Part shown: positions 11,641-22,900 of the stretch, piece by piece
Numbering within the stretch: position 1 is the first letter of the stretch
How the letters are laid out: each line of letters starts with the position of its first letter
Assembly: GCA_026874595.1 (NCBI GenBank)
Contig: CM049306.1
Coordinates: 43,090,019 to 43,154,018 of the forward strand
DNA length: 64,000 nucleotides
Reading direction: 5' to 3'
From: Sipunculus nudus
Lineage: Eukaryota > Annelida > Sipuncula > Golfingiida > Sipunculidae
Translations under genes and position numbers: made by a program
Notes under the pieces: generated by a model
Told to the model about the DNA's origin: nothing
The model's database searches: none
The model's input: only the letters and a program-made list of their open reading frames with translations

Positions 11641-13459
11641 CTGCTGAGGGTTAATTTTTTAAGCTTTTGCAATGTTTATTTTAACACTGAACTACGACTT
11701 ATTCTTAAATGCACAATCCTCACTTTAGGTCATTTAGTTCCAACTGGACTTCCACACAATAGTAGTTTTAAATATCCCCACTTGGCCACTTATTCAGAAC
11801 TCATCTTGCGTGGCACAGATGGTAGCGCATAGGACTTGTTATCACACATTTGCTGAATTGAGACCTTGTGAAGAGCTTCACAATTGCATGTTATGTGTAC
11901 TGATTCATGAATTTCTCATTACAGGTTCACCACCAGAGGGAGACAAGAAACAAGAACACAATAACCATGTAGACATTAACACCAATAGTTTTTTCACTGA
12001 CTTGCTCCTAAGAATGTAGGCCCAATTCTGAACATGCTCCCAAAGATTTGACGACAATTTCTATATGAGCCAATATTAAAACACAGCTTTGTATAAGATT
12101 TTATGTTCTAATAAGACTAAAAAATATTCATAATCTCTACCAAATCTCTTCATATTTGCAGGTAAAAACTTATCTTAAGCTGTGTTTAATGTCCTGTCCA
12201 TTCAAACGAAACTCTCCAAGAATTCTCCACATCTCTGCCAATTTTCTGATTTTAGAAAATGACCTTTCTCGCATCAGGTGCATGTAAACAGCCAACTGTA
12301 CGGCCAAAAACATTATAAGATATACGTGAAAGTATTTGTTCATATTCAATGATACTCAAATTCCTTTGTTGTTTAACACTTGGGAGCGATTATCAGTATA
12401 CCATACAAATATGAGATTGTGGAACGATCGGTCAAGGCTTGTCTGCTTTTGCCAGTTTTGGCACTGAATTTAACATTTTTGGGGTCCCTGTTTTTTTAGG
12501 GTTGGTTGCATAACCGGAAAGAATTATTTTGGCCTTAATGCACGATTGTCTTCTTTTTGCAGTTCATCAACTAAATGTTGCACCAATTTTATCATTGCTA
12601 CATAGGTGCATTAAATTAGCTCATAAGATTCATGGGGCATATGTTCACACAGGGTATTATTAATGGGTGTCTAAAGCTGGTTGTATTGTGCAAGTCCCTT
12701 ATGTTGGCCATTAGCCCGAACATTCAGAATCCAATCAGGAATGTAGTCTGAACACCTGTTGGTGTGAGTTTCCTCTCTTGTTGGGCACAACCCCAAAAGA
12801 GAATCACATGCAAATTAACAGGGGGATATATGCAAATTACCTAAAAACACCTAAATATGGTGGTTCCCTCATAAATCCCAATGCCACCGCCCAAGGATAG
12901 ACCCTCCTAATAGCCTTCCCAGCATGGCTTTGCCAGGCTGTAAACAAGAGCCGATGGAGGTAGCCATTGTCTTTTTTTCTTGAGAGTAAGTGCCAATTAT
13001 TCATAGATACTGAACATTTAAGTCACAATTTATAACTCAACTGAGTCAACACAACTGTATTATGCATAATATGTAAGGGTTGTTGCATGTCCTCACGCTG
13101 AATGCCGAATATTGTGGTCTGAACTACTTCAGTCAGATCTGACCATGCTTTAGAGGGTAAACCCTCCACCTTAAGAGCTGAACAAGAAAGAACAAATAGA
13201 ATTGTTTGCTTTACAGGCCTGTAGCTAAACGGCCATAATGGGCCATATTCATACTGATCCAGTTAACAGATCAAATATACTACTACTGTAAATGTAACGT
13301 CTCTCTATGAACCATAATCCATATTAATTATCAGTAATACAATATTAACCTGCTGCCATGCCTGCTATATGTTACTTATCTAGTCTTAGTACTGGCAATA
13401 CTGCTCCAAAAATTACATATAACGGATGGCAATATCAACTGTCATGACACCAGCGATCA
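11641..13459. other. intergenic DNA, nothing recognised
   Basis: No supported coding, RNA or repeat feature. Composition is AT-rich up to the CpG-rich patch that follows. Confidence 0.5.
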
Positions 13460-13479
13460 CCCTGTGTCATTATAGTACT

Positions 13480-13930
13480 ACCCGTACAGCCAGGCGAGAG
13501 CAAGGCCATTCAGCCTGCACACCAGCAGTTGACAGCGGAGCTGGACAGATCGTAAACAAATACCTACGGCAGCGCGCAGCACAAATGCTGTCTCCGTCCT
13601 GATGGTTAAGAATAAGATTGTGCAGCCTGTTTATTTTGCCTACCTGTTTATACGCCTCGGTGTAGCCGTACGGGTTCTGCAAGTAAACAATCTCACGCCG
13701 TGCGTATGGTATGGACGGTGACAACCGCTGCCACATCCAGGCCAGCCACTTGTTGTTGTCCAAACCCAAAACGGCACTTCGCAATCCCGAGATTGGACTG
13801 GTATAGAATGTTACCCCACACAAAACTGTCAGTGGATCTCAATATAGCGCGGGGTACCAGTCTGGGAATTCAAACAGAATCGGCCCGTATCAAAGACGGC
13901 TCTAGCCAAAACGCCCATGCCGGAGAATCG
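13480..13930. promoter_or_regulatory. CpG-rich patch, possible promoter
   Basis: CpG dinucleotides are much denser here (for example GGCGAGAGC, ACGGCAGCGCGCAG, GCCGTACGGG, ATAGCGCGGGG) than in the flanks, which are almost CpG-free. Such patches often mark promoters of broadly expressed genes. It contains a possible minus-strand first exon (13644-13823). Confidence 0.4.
13644..13823 (-). CDS. possible first coding exon of an unrecognised gene
   Basis: On the minus strand an ATG at 13823 opens 60 codons ending exactly at CAG followed by a good donor (GTAGGC), phase 0. The encoded peptide has several Trp and a Tyr-rich end (EIVYLQNPYGYTEAYKQ), reads like real protein, and lies in the CpG-rich patch. 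I do not recognise the family and found no following exon to the left in frame, so it may be a genuine 5' exon with distant partners or a chance ORF. The opposite-strand frame 13700-14095 overlaps it and looks less protein-like. Confidence 0.3.
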
Positions 13931-14436
13931 CTCATATGGTGTGATAATTTTCAGACTTTTAAATGGTGGGTATCAAACTTTCCCTCACGTCTGTGTATAA
14001 CTGCGCGTATATTTCATTTCCTCTGCCAAGTTAGCATGGAGATAACCTTAATTGTATTTCATGTTTGTCAATTAGATATATTTTCATACTTTTAGGCCTA
14101 AGAAAACTTTATCATAGTTTGATTTATATTTCTGTGTGAATTTAGGCCTCTAAATTAATTTTATTAATTTACTTCTTAAACATATAATTTAATAATTACT
14201 GAAGTCTGAATAAGCCTTTGTGATTATACAAGGGATTTTTGTCAGTTTACATTTTCAAAATGCTATTATTTATAATTATGACAATTACTCAATGCAATAT
14301 AGACTAAAGCACCATGACAATAATTCGGGATAGAGGGGAAACCATCGCTGGCCAGAAAGTACCACAGTTGTGCCAATCCGAAAGATGCATGTAACCATTT
14401 ATAGTCAGTCCTCGCATCGCTGAGAAACTGACCGAT

Positions 14437-14440
<4 letters not shown>
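13931..14440. other. intergenic DNA, nothing recognised
   Basis: No supported feature. Confidence 0.5.

Positions 14441-14441
<1 letters not shown>

Positions 14442-14521
<80 letters not shown>
14442..14521. repeat. (AT)n microsatellite
   Basis: About 80 bp of uninterrupted alternating A and T. Confidence 0.95.
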
Positions 14522-14522
<1 letters not shown>

Positions 14523-15830
14523 CGTACATCTATCTCTTATCTGTGGAATTAATGATTAAAAATTAATATGTATTCATAAATAAAATAATTAAGACATCCT
14601 TACAATCGATTAAAAAAAATCTACTTAAGGTTAGAATCGATATACAATTTTTTACTCTGTGTTTAAAATTGCACTCAATAGAGCGCACACTTACGCCAAT
14701 GTAAAGCAGTCCCACTGGATCAGTCCTTTTTTATCCGGATAATCCCTTTTGATCCGGATATTTGATGTGCCTTCAAGTTTTTATTTTCTCTGGCCATGTC
14801 ACATTCACTGCCATCATATACATGCACAGAGGAAATCGCTGGTGCATATTTCTGATTGTATGATCCTGCTAATATATATATATAGACAAAACAAACACAC
14901 GTACGGGTCAATTTATAACCGTCTTGACAGAATTAGGCCTAACAACGAGAGAGACACCAAAGGAGCTAGGGTGGCATATTTCTCTTACAGACTTTTTATA
15001 CCATCAGAGTTCAGACCTACAGTCAAGAAAGAGCACTTTCCACCCTCCGCATAACCCGGACAGCTGAGATGAATACATCTGCCTAACCTGTCTGACTCTC
15101 CGAGTCTGTTCCCAAATTAACGAGAACAAGACGTCCAGACCAAGCGTCACCATCGAGACTGACCTGCATAATTTACTGCACGGAATGTGTCTGAGCTAAC
15201 AGGCAAGTCTAGCTCTGAATGCTGCTGTATATCTACTTATACTGTAGGTCTATAAGAACTAAATTTAACTAGATTTAGATGAACACTTTTAAAGGCTTGC
15301 GTTTGACACGTATGCCAAAGAAGAAGTATGAGTTTCATATATTATACAAAATGACCCAAAATATAATTTGATAAATTCCAAATAACTTGCATACAGATAG
15401 GCCTTCTAAAAAGTTTTTTATCAAAGGCATACAGATGGTTCTTAAAAGAGTCCGACTAAAATTTTGGAATTAAAATGATCTTTATCCAGATCTACACGTT
15501 TACTTAGTATGTAGCATTTAAAAAAAAATAAACTGACATCTCCAGAAGTTAAAAAATTGACATTTGAGAGGCAGGCTGCCGCTTGATCATTTGCGCATCC
15601 CACACCTGTCTTTCAGCGAATTAAAATGCTCTGCCATCGGTCCTGACATCTGGTGACAGTGTTTTGTGATAAATAAGATGGGCGAGTCCTGTAATAAAAA
15701 ACTTAAATAGTTTGGAGGGATCTGAATAATTAACATTCCAACATTAGCAGAGGTTGACACTTAACGATTAGGGCAGTATACTATAGTATATCCAGGTACA
15801 CCCTAGTTCTTATGCAGACATGCAGGTCGT
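14522..15830. other. intergenic DNA, nothing recognised
   Basis: Contains only short low-complexity stretches; no coding exon or repeat boundary could be supported. Confidence 0.5.
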
Positions 15831-15837
15831 TAGTTAA

Positions 15838-16175
15838 GCTGTGTTTCCATGTACACGTATATATGCACGAAAAAACCGCTTATATATATATGATTTTGTA
15901 ACAGTGGTGTTTCCATGTGTCCGTCAGCTTAAAATATGTAGGTGCGTATACATGGGTATTTTCACGCATGGCTAGGGTCTGCGTGACCTCGGGTATTCGG
16001 GTCAAAATGACGTCACTTCACCTACTTTTTGTGTAAGACCTACGGATCCACTGTACAAATATATATATGTCTGCCAGTTCACGCATATACGCACACATGG
16101 AAACGTATATTTGCGTGAAAAAAAACAGGTGCGTTTTCATGTGTGCGTATATGCGTGAAAAAAATTGGTATGTTT
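15838..16175. repeat. cluster of inverted GTTTCCATGT / ACATGGAAAC motifs
   Basis: Motifs GTGTTTCCATGT (about 15840 and 15908) and their complement ACACATGGAAAC (about 16094), plus several CGTATATGCGTG-like words, occur in both orientations within 340 bp. It may be a decayed inverted-repeat element; the outer limits are unclear. Confidence 0.35.
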
Positions 16176-16460
16176 CCTTCAAATATGCGTGGCAGACACA
16201 CCACCTCTACCGCTCTGTCCTAAACCACATTCTTATTGACTTATTAAATTTTAACATTATCAAGAATGATGAATTATAATAAAATAACGTTAGTAATTTG
16301 GCGTCTCATTAACGCCATATATTATATCTGTAAGGCTGAAATCGAATGACCTAATATTGTTATATAAAAGTTGCATAAATAATAACAGATCAATTATTTT
16401 TATGAAACAAAAACACTCGTTCGATGTTCCCTAGGGTCTCTGTTAATTTCTTTGCTCACA

Positions 16461-16800
16461 TAAGGCCAAAATAAAAAAAGGTATGGTTCTCAGGCACTGT
16501 TTTTCAGAAATCAATGCGGGCGGGCGATTTTTAATTTTAATTTTTTTTTTATATGTTTCGATAAAAATATCAAATGATAAGGGAAAAACCATGATAATAA
16601 AAAATTTATTTTGCTAAACAAGTAAAGCACTACATAACAAAGGAAACTGTATGATTTTAACCTCTTGAAAGAAATGTCTAAACGGCTGCAGCTCAAAATT
16701 GAGTTTCTATTGAAAATCAAAATAAAATTTTTTTATGCGGGGGTGTGAAATTGATGCGGGCGGTGCCTGAGAACCATACCTTTTATTTTTTTTGGCCTAA
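16461..16800. mobile_element. MITE family M1, copy 1
   Basis: A 340-bp element with about 35-bp imperfect terminal inverted repeats. The left end reads TAAGGCCAAAATAAAAAAAG then GTATGGTTCTCAGGCAC. The right end is the complement: GTGCCTGAGAACCATACC then TTTTATTTTTTTTGGCCTAA. Subterminal TGCGGGCGG is also inverted. The interior is AT-rich and non-coding. Two more copies occur at 19265-19536 and 59068-59371, so the boundaries are well supported. Confidence 0.8.
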
Positions 16801-19264
16801 ATGATCTGTTTTATAGATGACGGCGATGTCAATACAACAGTTGTCACGCAACTCCTCCGTTCCCCTCATCAGAAATGCCTTTTTTTATTTTGAAGGGCCT
16901 AGAACGATGTCAAGTTTGCCCTAAGGGGATCAATTTCCATATTTCCCCATGCATAAGTCCTGAAGAGAATTTGAAATTGTTTCGAGGAATGAGCCTATCG
17001 CAGCGCCGTCTATATTATCAGTAACTATATAGATACGCCATGCAGTACTTCTAGCGGTCGTTTATATTTTAGCATTGAATGCAGGGTCTATTCTATATCG
17101 TATTGGAAATGAAACCGGTCTTCAAATGAGAAATAATGCAGCTGGTTCATGTGGTAACGAATATATAAACTCTGTGTATGTCATAAATACTGTGGCAACC
17201 TTTTTGTTCGCGAGGGTTTTAAATTAGCGCTTTTTGCGAAAGAAAATTAATCGCAAAATAAGTCCTTCGTGAAAAAGACTACGTCGAAGGCAAGTGGAAA
17301 GGCAAAAAATGATATATTAAATTATTGTAGATCTTGTATGTTACCGTTGATATATTATATCGTTATAATAAATTATCAAATCTTTCAAATTATCTATATT
17401 ATTGTTATAGTGTAAAATCACGCTGTAGTATAAGCGTTAGCAGTGACCGTTTACCCTCAGGGGGAGACTCCAGTCGCTTGCCCCAGACAGGCTGACAGGT
17501 CGGGCTGTCACCCTTTTGCTTATGCGCTGTGTACTGTATGGGGTTTGCTGTTGAACCAATTGCACTGGTGTACTGGTCAACTAAAGCATATAGTTCACAG
17601 ACAAAGGAATATAGTGCGTGTGTTAGTTTGGAAAATTGAGGTCCCTTTAGTTTAAATGTCTTTTAGCCAGTCTGGTTCATTTATATATCATTAGGTAGCC
17701 AGAACTGTAGACCACACTCATGTTGGTTATGTAAGGATTACGTGTTGTAACATTTAAGCAATTAACGATCAAAGCACAACACGATGGAATCATATCCACT
17801 TACTCTACTCTTAATTTAGTTTTATTAAATATTCTATTAATGCCTACTGTTTATCATCTAGTAAGATATGGGCTAGAAAAAGTCACCGTTACGTTAGAGT
17901 TATTCTTACTTAAATTAGATATATTTTAGATAAGTTATTCGGGATTAAAGGTATGACCGGAAACACAGATTTTGCTAAACCGAGACCATAAAGCACACAA
18001 TTTAGCCTCAGGTTATGGCTGTTTCGTTTAGGTTCTCAATCTTTGGGGGACTAGCTATAAATAAACCCAGCAGACTGAGTCTAGAGGTAGGGAGAGCTAT
18101 AGATAAATTTAGCATTATAGTCAACGTTGGTACCGGCGGAGTATTTTGAACTCAGGTCTTTATATTCAGAAGGCTTCAGGACTGGCAACTTGTGAAAATG
18201 GTTATTTAATTAATACAAGATTAGTTCTACAGAACGGAGTTCTCTTTAATATTGTGGTGTGAGAGTGACTTATATGCATGTGCAAGTACTTTCCCCAATC
18301 GCACATCATATTATTGAAAATTAATTTCTGCTTGTTCGATATTCACCTGGATCTCCGTCCAACTTTACGATTTTGCCCACATATTATTCAATATATGTAA
18401 TTCCTAATATGATGGATATTGTATGATGAGATAAAAAAATGAATACTCGAGGAACAGCTAATAAGAGAAAATAACGAATAGGTTACCTTGAGAATATATG
18501 AAGGCAGCCACATTATACTGATTGACGAGGTTGAGAACAAGACGCCTCTGAAAAACTACAAAAGTTTTGATCGCGTAAATTTAATCCTGTCAATATGAAG
18601 CCAAGAATACCAGTGGTTCCGCTGACAGGAAATCTCACTGATTGCTAAAGGGTGCAAATTCTTGGAGGTATGATCCAAACGTGAATATAGGATATTGCTG
18701 ACACCAAATATATAACATATCGGGTGTTCTCTCATTAACTGCAATCGGGCAGAATATTTAACATGCACTTTAATAATAACGCTATAAAAGGTTGAATTAA
18801 ACTTACCTGGATATTCAATTTAAGTTGAAGACTCCAAGAGGCAAATGCGATAAAGCCTTCTGGATGTGGAGGTGTATTGATCCATGCAACAGCATCCAAC
18901 ATTTGAAATACATGCACGTTTATAGCATATATGTGTCATATATATATGTTTTAAATCTGAAGATGAAAATGAAAGTTTGTATTGGCTTAAGGAGTGTGAA
19001 TGGTACCTGTATGAGGAAGCGAAAATAATGTGACATAGCTATATAAATACCTAAAATAACCACAGACACTTAACATTCTTTATTTCACCTTGGGGCATAT
19101 TGTCTGTGTTATCAGTATCGTCAGACAACCTTACTTCATACAAACTAATCAAATTTCTCTTGTTGGTTTGACGATATTCAAATTTAAAATGAAAAAGTCC
19201 TCCTCACATCCTATACTACAACCTAAACATGAACAGTTATTCTGTGATATACATATAATAGATA
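16801..19264. other. AT-rich intergenic DNA, nothing recognised
   Basis: About 2.4 kb upstream of MRPL43 with no supported coding, RNA or repeat feature. Confidence 0.5.
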
Positions 19265-19536
19265 ATACCAAAAAGGTATGTTTCACAGGCACTTTCTTTT
19301 AAAAAATCAGTGCGGGCGAGTGACTTTTTTCGATAAAAATGTCATATGATCGAGGAAAAGCATGATAATAAAGAATTTGTTGCTAAACAAGTAAAAGCCC
19401 AACAAAACAAAGGAAATCTTATCAAAATTATATTATTTTCCTGAAAGATGAAAATTAAAAATGTTTCATGCGGGGGTTAAAATTGACGTAGGCGGTGCCT
19501 GTATGAGAATCATACTTTTTTTTGCCTAATACCGGC
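19265..19536. mobile_element. MITE family M1, copy 2
   Basis: A shorter, more diverged copy of the element at 16461-16800: AAAAAGGTATGTTTCACAGGC at the left, GAGAATCATACTTTTTTTTG at the right, and shared interior words (CGATAAAAATGTCATATGAT, GCTAAACAAGTAAAAG). TAATACC flanks both ends and may be a target duplication or a chance match. It lies about 240 bp before the MRPL43 start codon. Confidence 0.75.
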
Positions 19537-19542
19537 GTTATT

Positions 19543-19583
19543 AATGATGATGATGATGATGATAATAATAATAATAATAATAA
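19543..19583. repeat. (GAT)n/(AAT)n microsatellite
   Basis: Trinucleotide repeat GATGATGAT passing into AATAATAAT. Confidence 0.9.
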
Positions 19584-19777
19584 TTTATCACTAAAAATAT
19601 CACGTATGTCTTTCAGAGGGCCTTATCTACCATACAATAATGAATTTTGACCATATGCATGGTCAGTTGTACAGTCACAGGATTACCTGCACTGGACGCA
19701 TTTTATTTATTTTCACCAGAGCCCTCTGGTGGAGAGGTTTGTAAAGAGCTTGAAGGTTCAGCTTCAAGGACAGAATC

Positions 19778-19908
19778 ATGTCTGGGAATCACATTCCCAG
19801 CGCGTTTGTCAAGAATGTTTTGCAGAATGGAGTTGGAAGACATGTCTGTCAGCTACAGAGACTGACCCTGAAATTCTGCAAGAGTCAGGGTAACAGCCGC
19901 GGCTTGAG
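19778..19908 (+). CDS. MRPL43: MRPL43 exon 1
   Basis: Start codon to the donor AG/GTGAGT; 131 nt, leaving phase 2. It encodes the N-terminal signature of mL43. An overlapping longer frame at 19647-19865 is in another phase and is not the protein. Confidence 0.9.
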
Positions 19909-22900
19909 GTGAGTTGTAGTTCCTCAATGTTTCATATTCTTCTATTTTCGCCCGGTCACGTTTTTGGTATGGTTTCCACTAGCCCGATTTAATCGGACTC
20001 ATTATAATTAGGCCCTGCAATATATTGAGTCCGATAGCTATACAGTGAGAGTTTCTACAATATAACCCTCAGACTACACACCACCCAGTGCCCTTATAAC
20101 CAGTGTCAATAGGTGTTTATTAGCCCTTACCTCTTCAGAGTTGGGCCCGTCGAAACAAAATATAAAAAAATTTTAGCTGTCAATCCAAATTTGAAAATAT
20201 GTAATATTTATGTAATTGAATGATAATGTGTTAATGTATAAACCATTTTTAAATAATACAAGTAAAATTGTATGAAATATTTTTTTTAGGAAGTGCTTAT
20301 TTCCACTCCCCCAGGGAGTGGAAATAAGGGATGCTCATTTCCACTCCCCCTGGAAGTTAAATAAAGAATACTTATTTCCACATCCTATATATAATAGAAT
20401 AATTAAATGTTTGAAGGTTAAGAAAATCACTTACATCAGCACTTTAGACTGTATAGAATATAATAGAAGATGGTTAATTGTCTTACCTTTAATGTCCAAC
20501 ACTGGTGACAACGGGTGTATCTAAAACCCGGAGATCTCCGGCCGGAGATCAAAATAAACCCGGAGATCGCGATATCTTAATTAATAAGGCAGCAATAAGT
20601 ATTAAACGTTCCCCTTGACATTTCTAAATGACATCCGCATCGAATATGATACTTAATTTGCAAGTGCACAAAGTATTTATTCAGTTATCCACGGAAACCT
20701 CACCCGGAGACTACCCGGAGATTGTCCTGGCAAGATGGCGGTCTCCGGACGATCTCCGGGTCGTCTCCGGGTGAGGTTTCCGTGGATAACTGAATAAATA
20801 CTTTGTGCACTTGCAAATTAAGTATCATATTCGATGTGGATGTCATTTAGAAATGTCAAGGGGAACGTTTAATACTTATTGCTGCCTTATTAATTAAGAT
20901 ATCGCGATCTCTGGGTTTATTTTGATCTCCGGCCGGAGATCTCCGGGTTTTAGATATACCCGGTGACAACAGTACGTCTTATTATCAATCTATAACGTGT
21001 ACATGCATCATATGTTTTCCTGTAGTTCTAGTTTTCTTTTAGATAAAGTTCACTTATTTTGACACCACAGTCATGCCACTGAAATTTTTTTTGATAAAAT
21101 CAGCTAGTGGTCAGATAATTTGATGAAATTGTGAACCAGACTGTATGGTCCTGTGCAGCTGTCTAGACTTTACCTTTGCACTGGGCCAAGACCTGACAGC
21201 ACTAGTCTGGGGATATGGAGACACAGACTCTCGACTGACCCCACTGATGAGGTGCTAACCATCAACTGATAAGGACTGAGCCAGGAAACAAATGTTGTCA
21301 AAACATTTCACACTCTATTTGAGCTACTGTAAGCTTGTTCCATGCATGCCTAATATATAAATCTATAGAAATATTAAACAAACTAATTGACATAATGTAA
21401 TTATTTGCAGAAAAATAAACATTTTATTTGTCTTTAAAAATCTGGCGGGAAATTTTGATGTAATATAACTGCAAGTTTTACTCTAGAAAATCATATATAT
21501 CATATAATTTTATACTTATGTTCAATACAGTAAAAATTTCACTTTGAAATGCATTTCATTTTAAAAACTGAAACACAAATGCAAAACTATATATGCCCAA
21601 AATGACTCAATATTAAAGAGGATATGATGCACATTCGCTATTTTTTTTAACATGAAATACTTATAATATATATATAGACTTGCTTAGAATTGAAATAGAC
21701 TATAAACCATTTTGGTGACTCCTTTCCCTCAAAATACTGATAAATACACTGCACCAGCCTTTGTCATGAGGGGGAGTGGAAATAAGGCCTGCCATTTTTT
21801 TTAAACATTTTTATATCATGATTGACGTGGTAAAATGTTTTATATTCAGCTCCAGATTGCACTGTTGGTGACCTGTTATTCCATATGATGACACCTGGTA
21901 GTCAAATGTCCTCTTTTTGACCCACAACACTTAATACAGAACCATACCTGCCCTGTATTCTTGACCTTTCACATGACAAAAAAAAACCAACTTTGCTGCC
22001 TGTACATTTACTTGACTTTTAAATAGCATTTTCATCCAAGCAAAAATCCAGATTTGTAAAAAACATTTAGATGCCGCTAATTGTATTTATTCTGTAGAGG
22101 TCTGTGGTACCAGTATGTTTCTTTTATTGGCTTAAGGTATAAAAGCCACATAAATGAAATATTCTATTTTAAGAAAAGAAAAGAAACATTCACCTTCAGC
22201 ATAGATGATTAACACTTTTAAGTCAATTATGATTTTTCATTTCGAATAACAATTCTATTTCATTAACATTCATATCAGTTCAATTCATATTCATTAATTT
22301 CTCTGACATTTTAATTGAAACATTCCACAATTAGTACTTGAAAAACACCAGTCTCTTATACTTGTCTGTACAATGCTGCATCGGAGTCATTAAATGAAAA
22401 CTCACCATACATCCCTTTAACTAGATTACAGTAATCACATTATTAACCTAATCCTTTAAACTTTTGTATTACAGGGACTTCATTGAGAACCATCTTCTTG
22501 AATTTACCCACAAGAACCCAGGAATTGTTGTTTACCTCCAACCAAGGCGACATGGAGCAGCCATTTTGAGTGCAGAATACTGTAAGTGATAGCAACTACT
22601 GATAGTGATGTGGGACACAAAGTTGGACTCTAATTCACTTTTTCAAGGACTCTGACCTAATGGTTTTGGCAAGAAATTTAACAAACAAGGACAGAGAACT
22701 CTTACTTCTAAGCTTGGTTGCCAAGCTGTCTCACAAATTTTGCTCACCAATTGTTCTTGACTCACTAACTTATCTTAACACCTTATTATGCCCCACAGAA
22801 GTGGCTTAAGCCTGCTAAGGTTAACCCTCAGTAAATCTGACATACTGGGTGGGATTTAAAGAGTGACCAGAACCAACAGAAATGAATTTTCTTCTGCTGC

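Larger units (their letters stand above)
20296..21786. mobile_element. candidate inverted-repeat element in MRPL43 intron 1
   Basis: CTTATTTCCACTCCCCC at the left and its exact complement GGGGGAGTGGAAATAAG at the right bracket about 1.49 kb inside MRPL43 intron 1. The left end is complex: a perfect hairpin followed by further CATTTCCACTCCCCCTGG and CTTATTTCCAC words. There is no transposase-like ORF. The 449-bp foldback element lies inside it, so it would be an older host element carrying a nested insertion. A target duplication could not be established. Confidence 0.5.
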
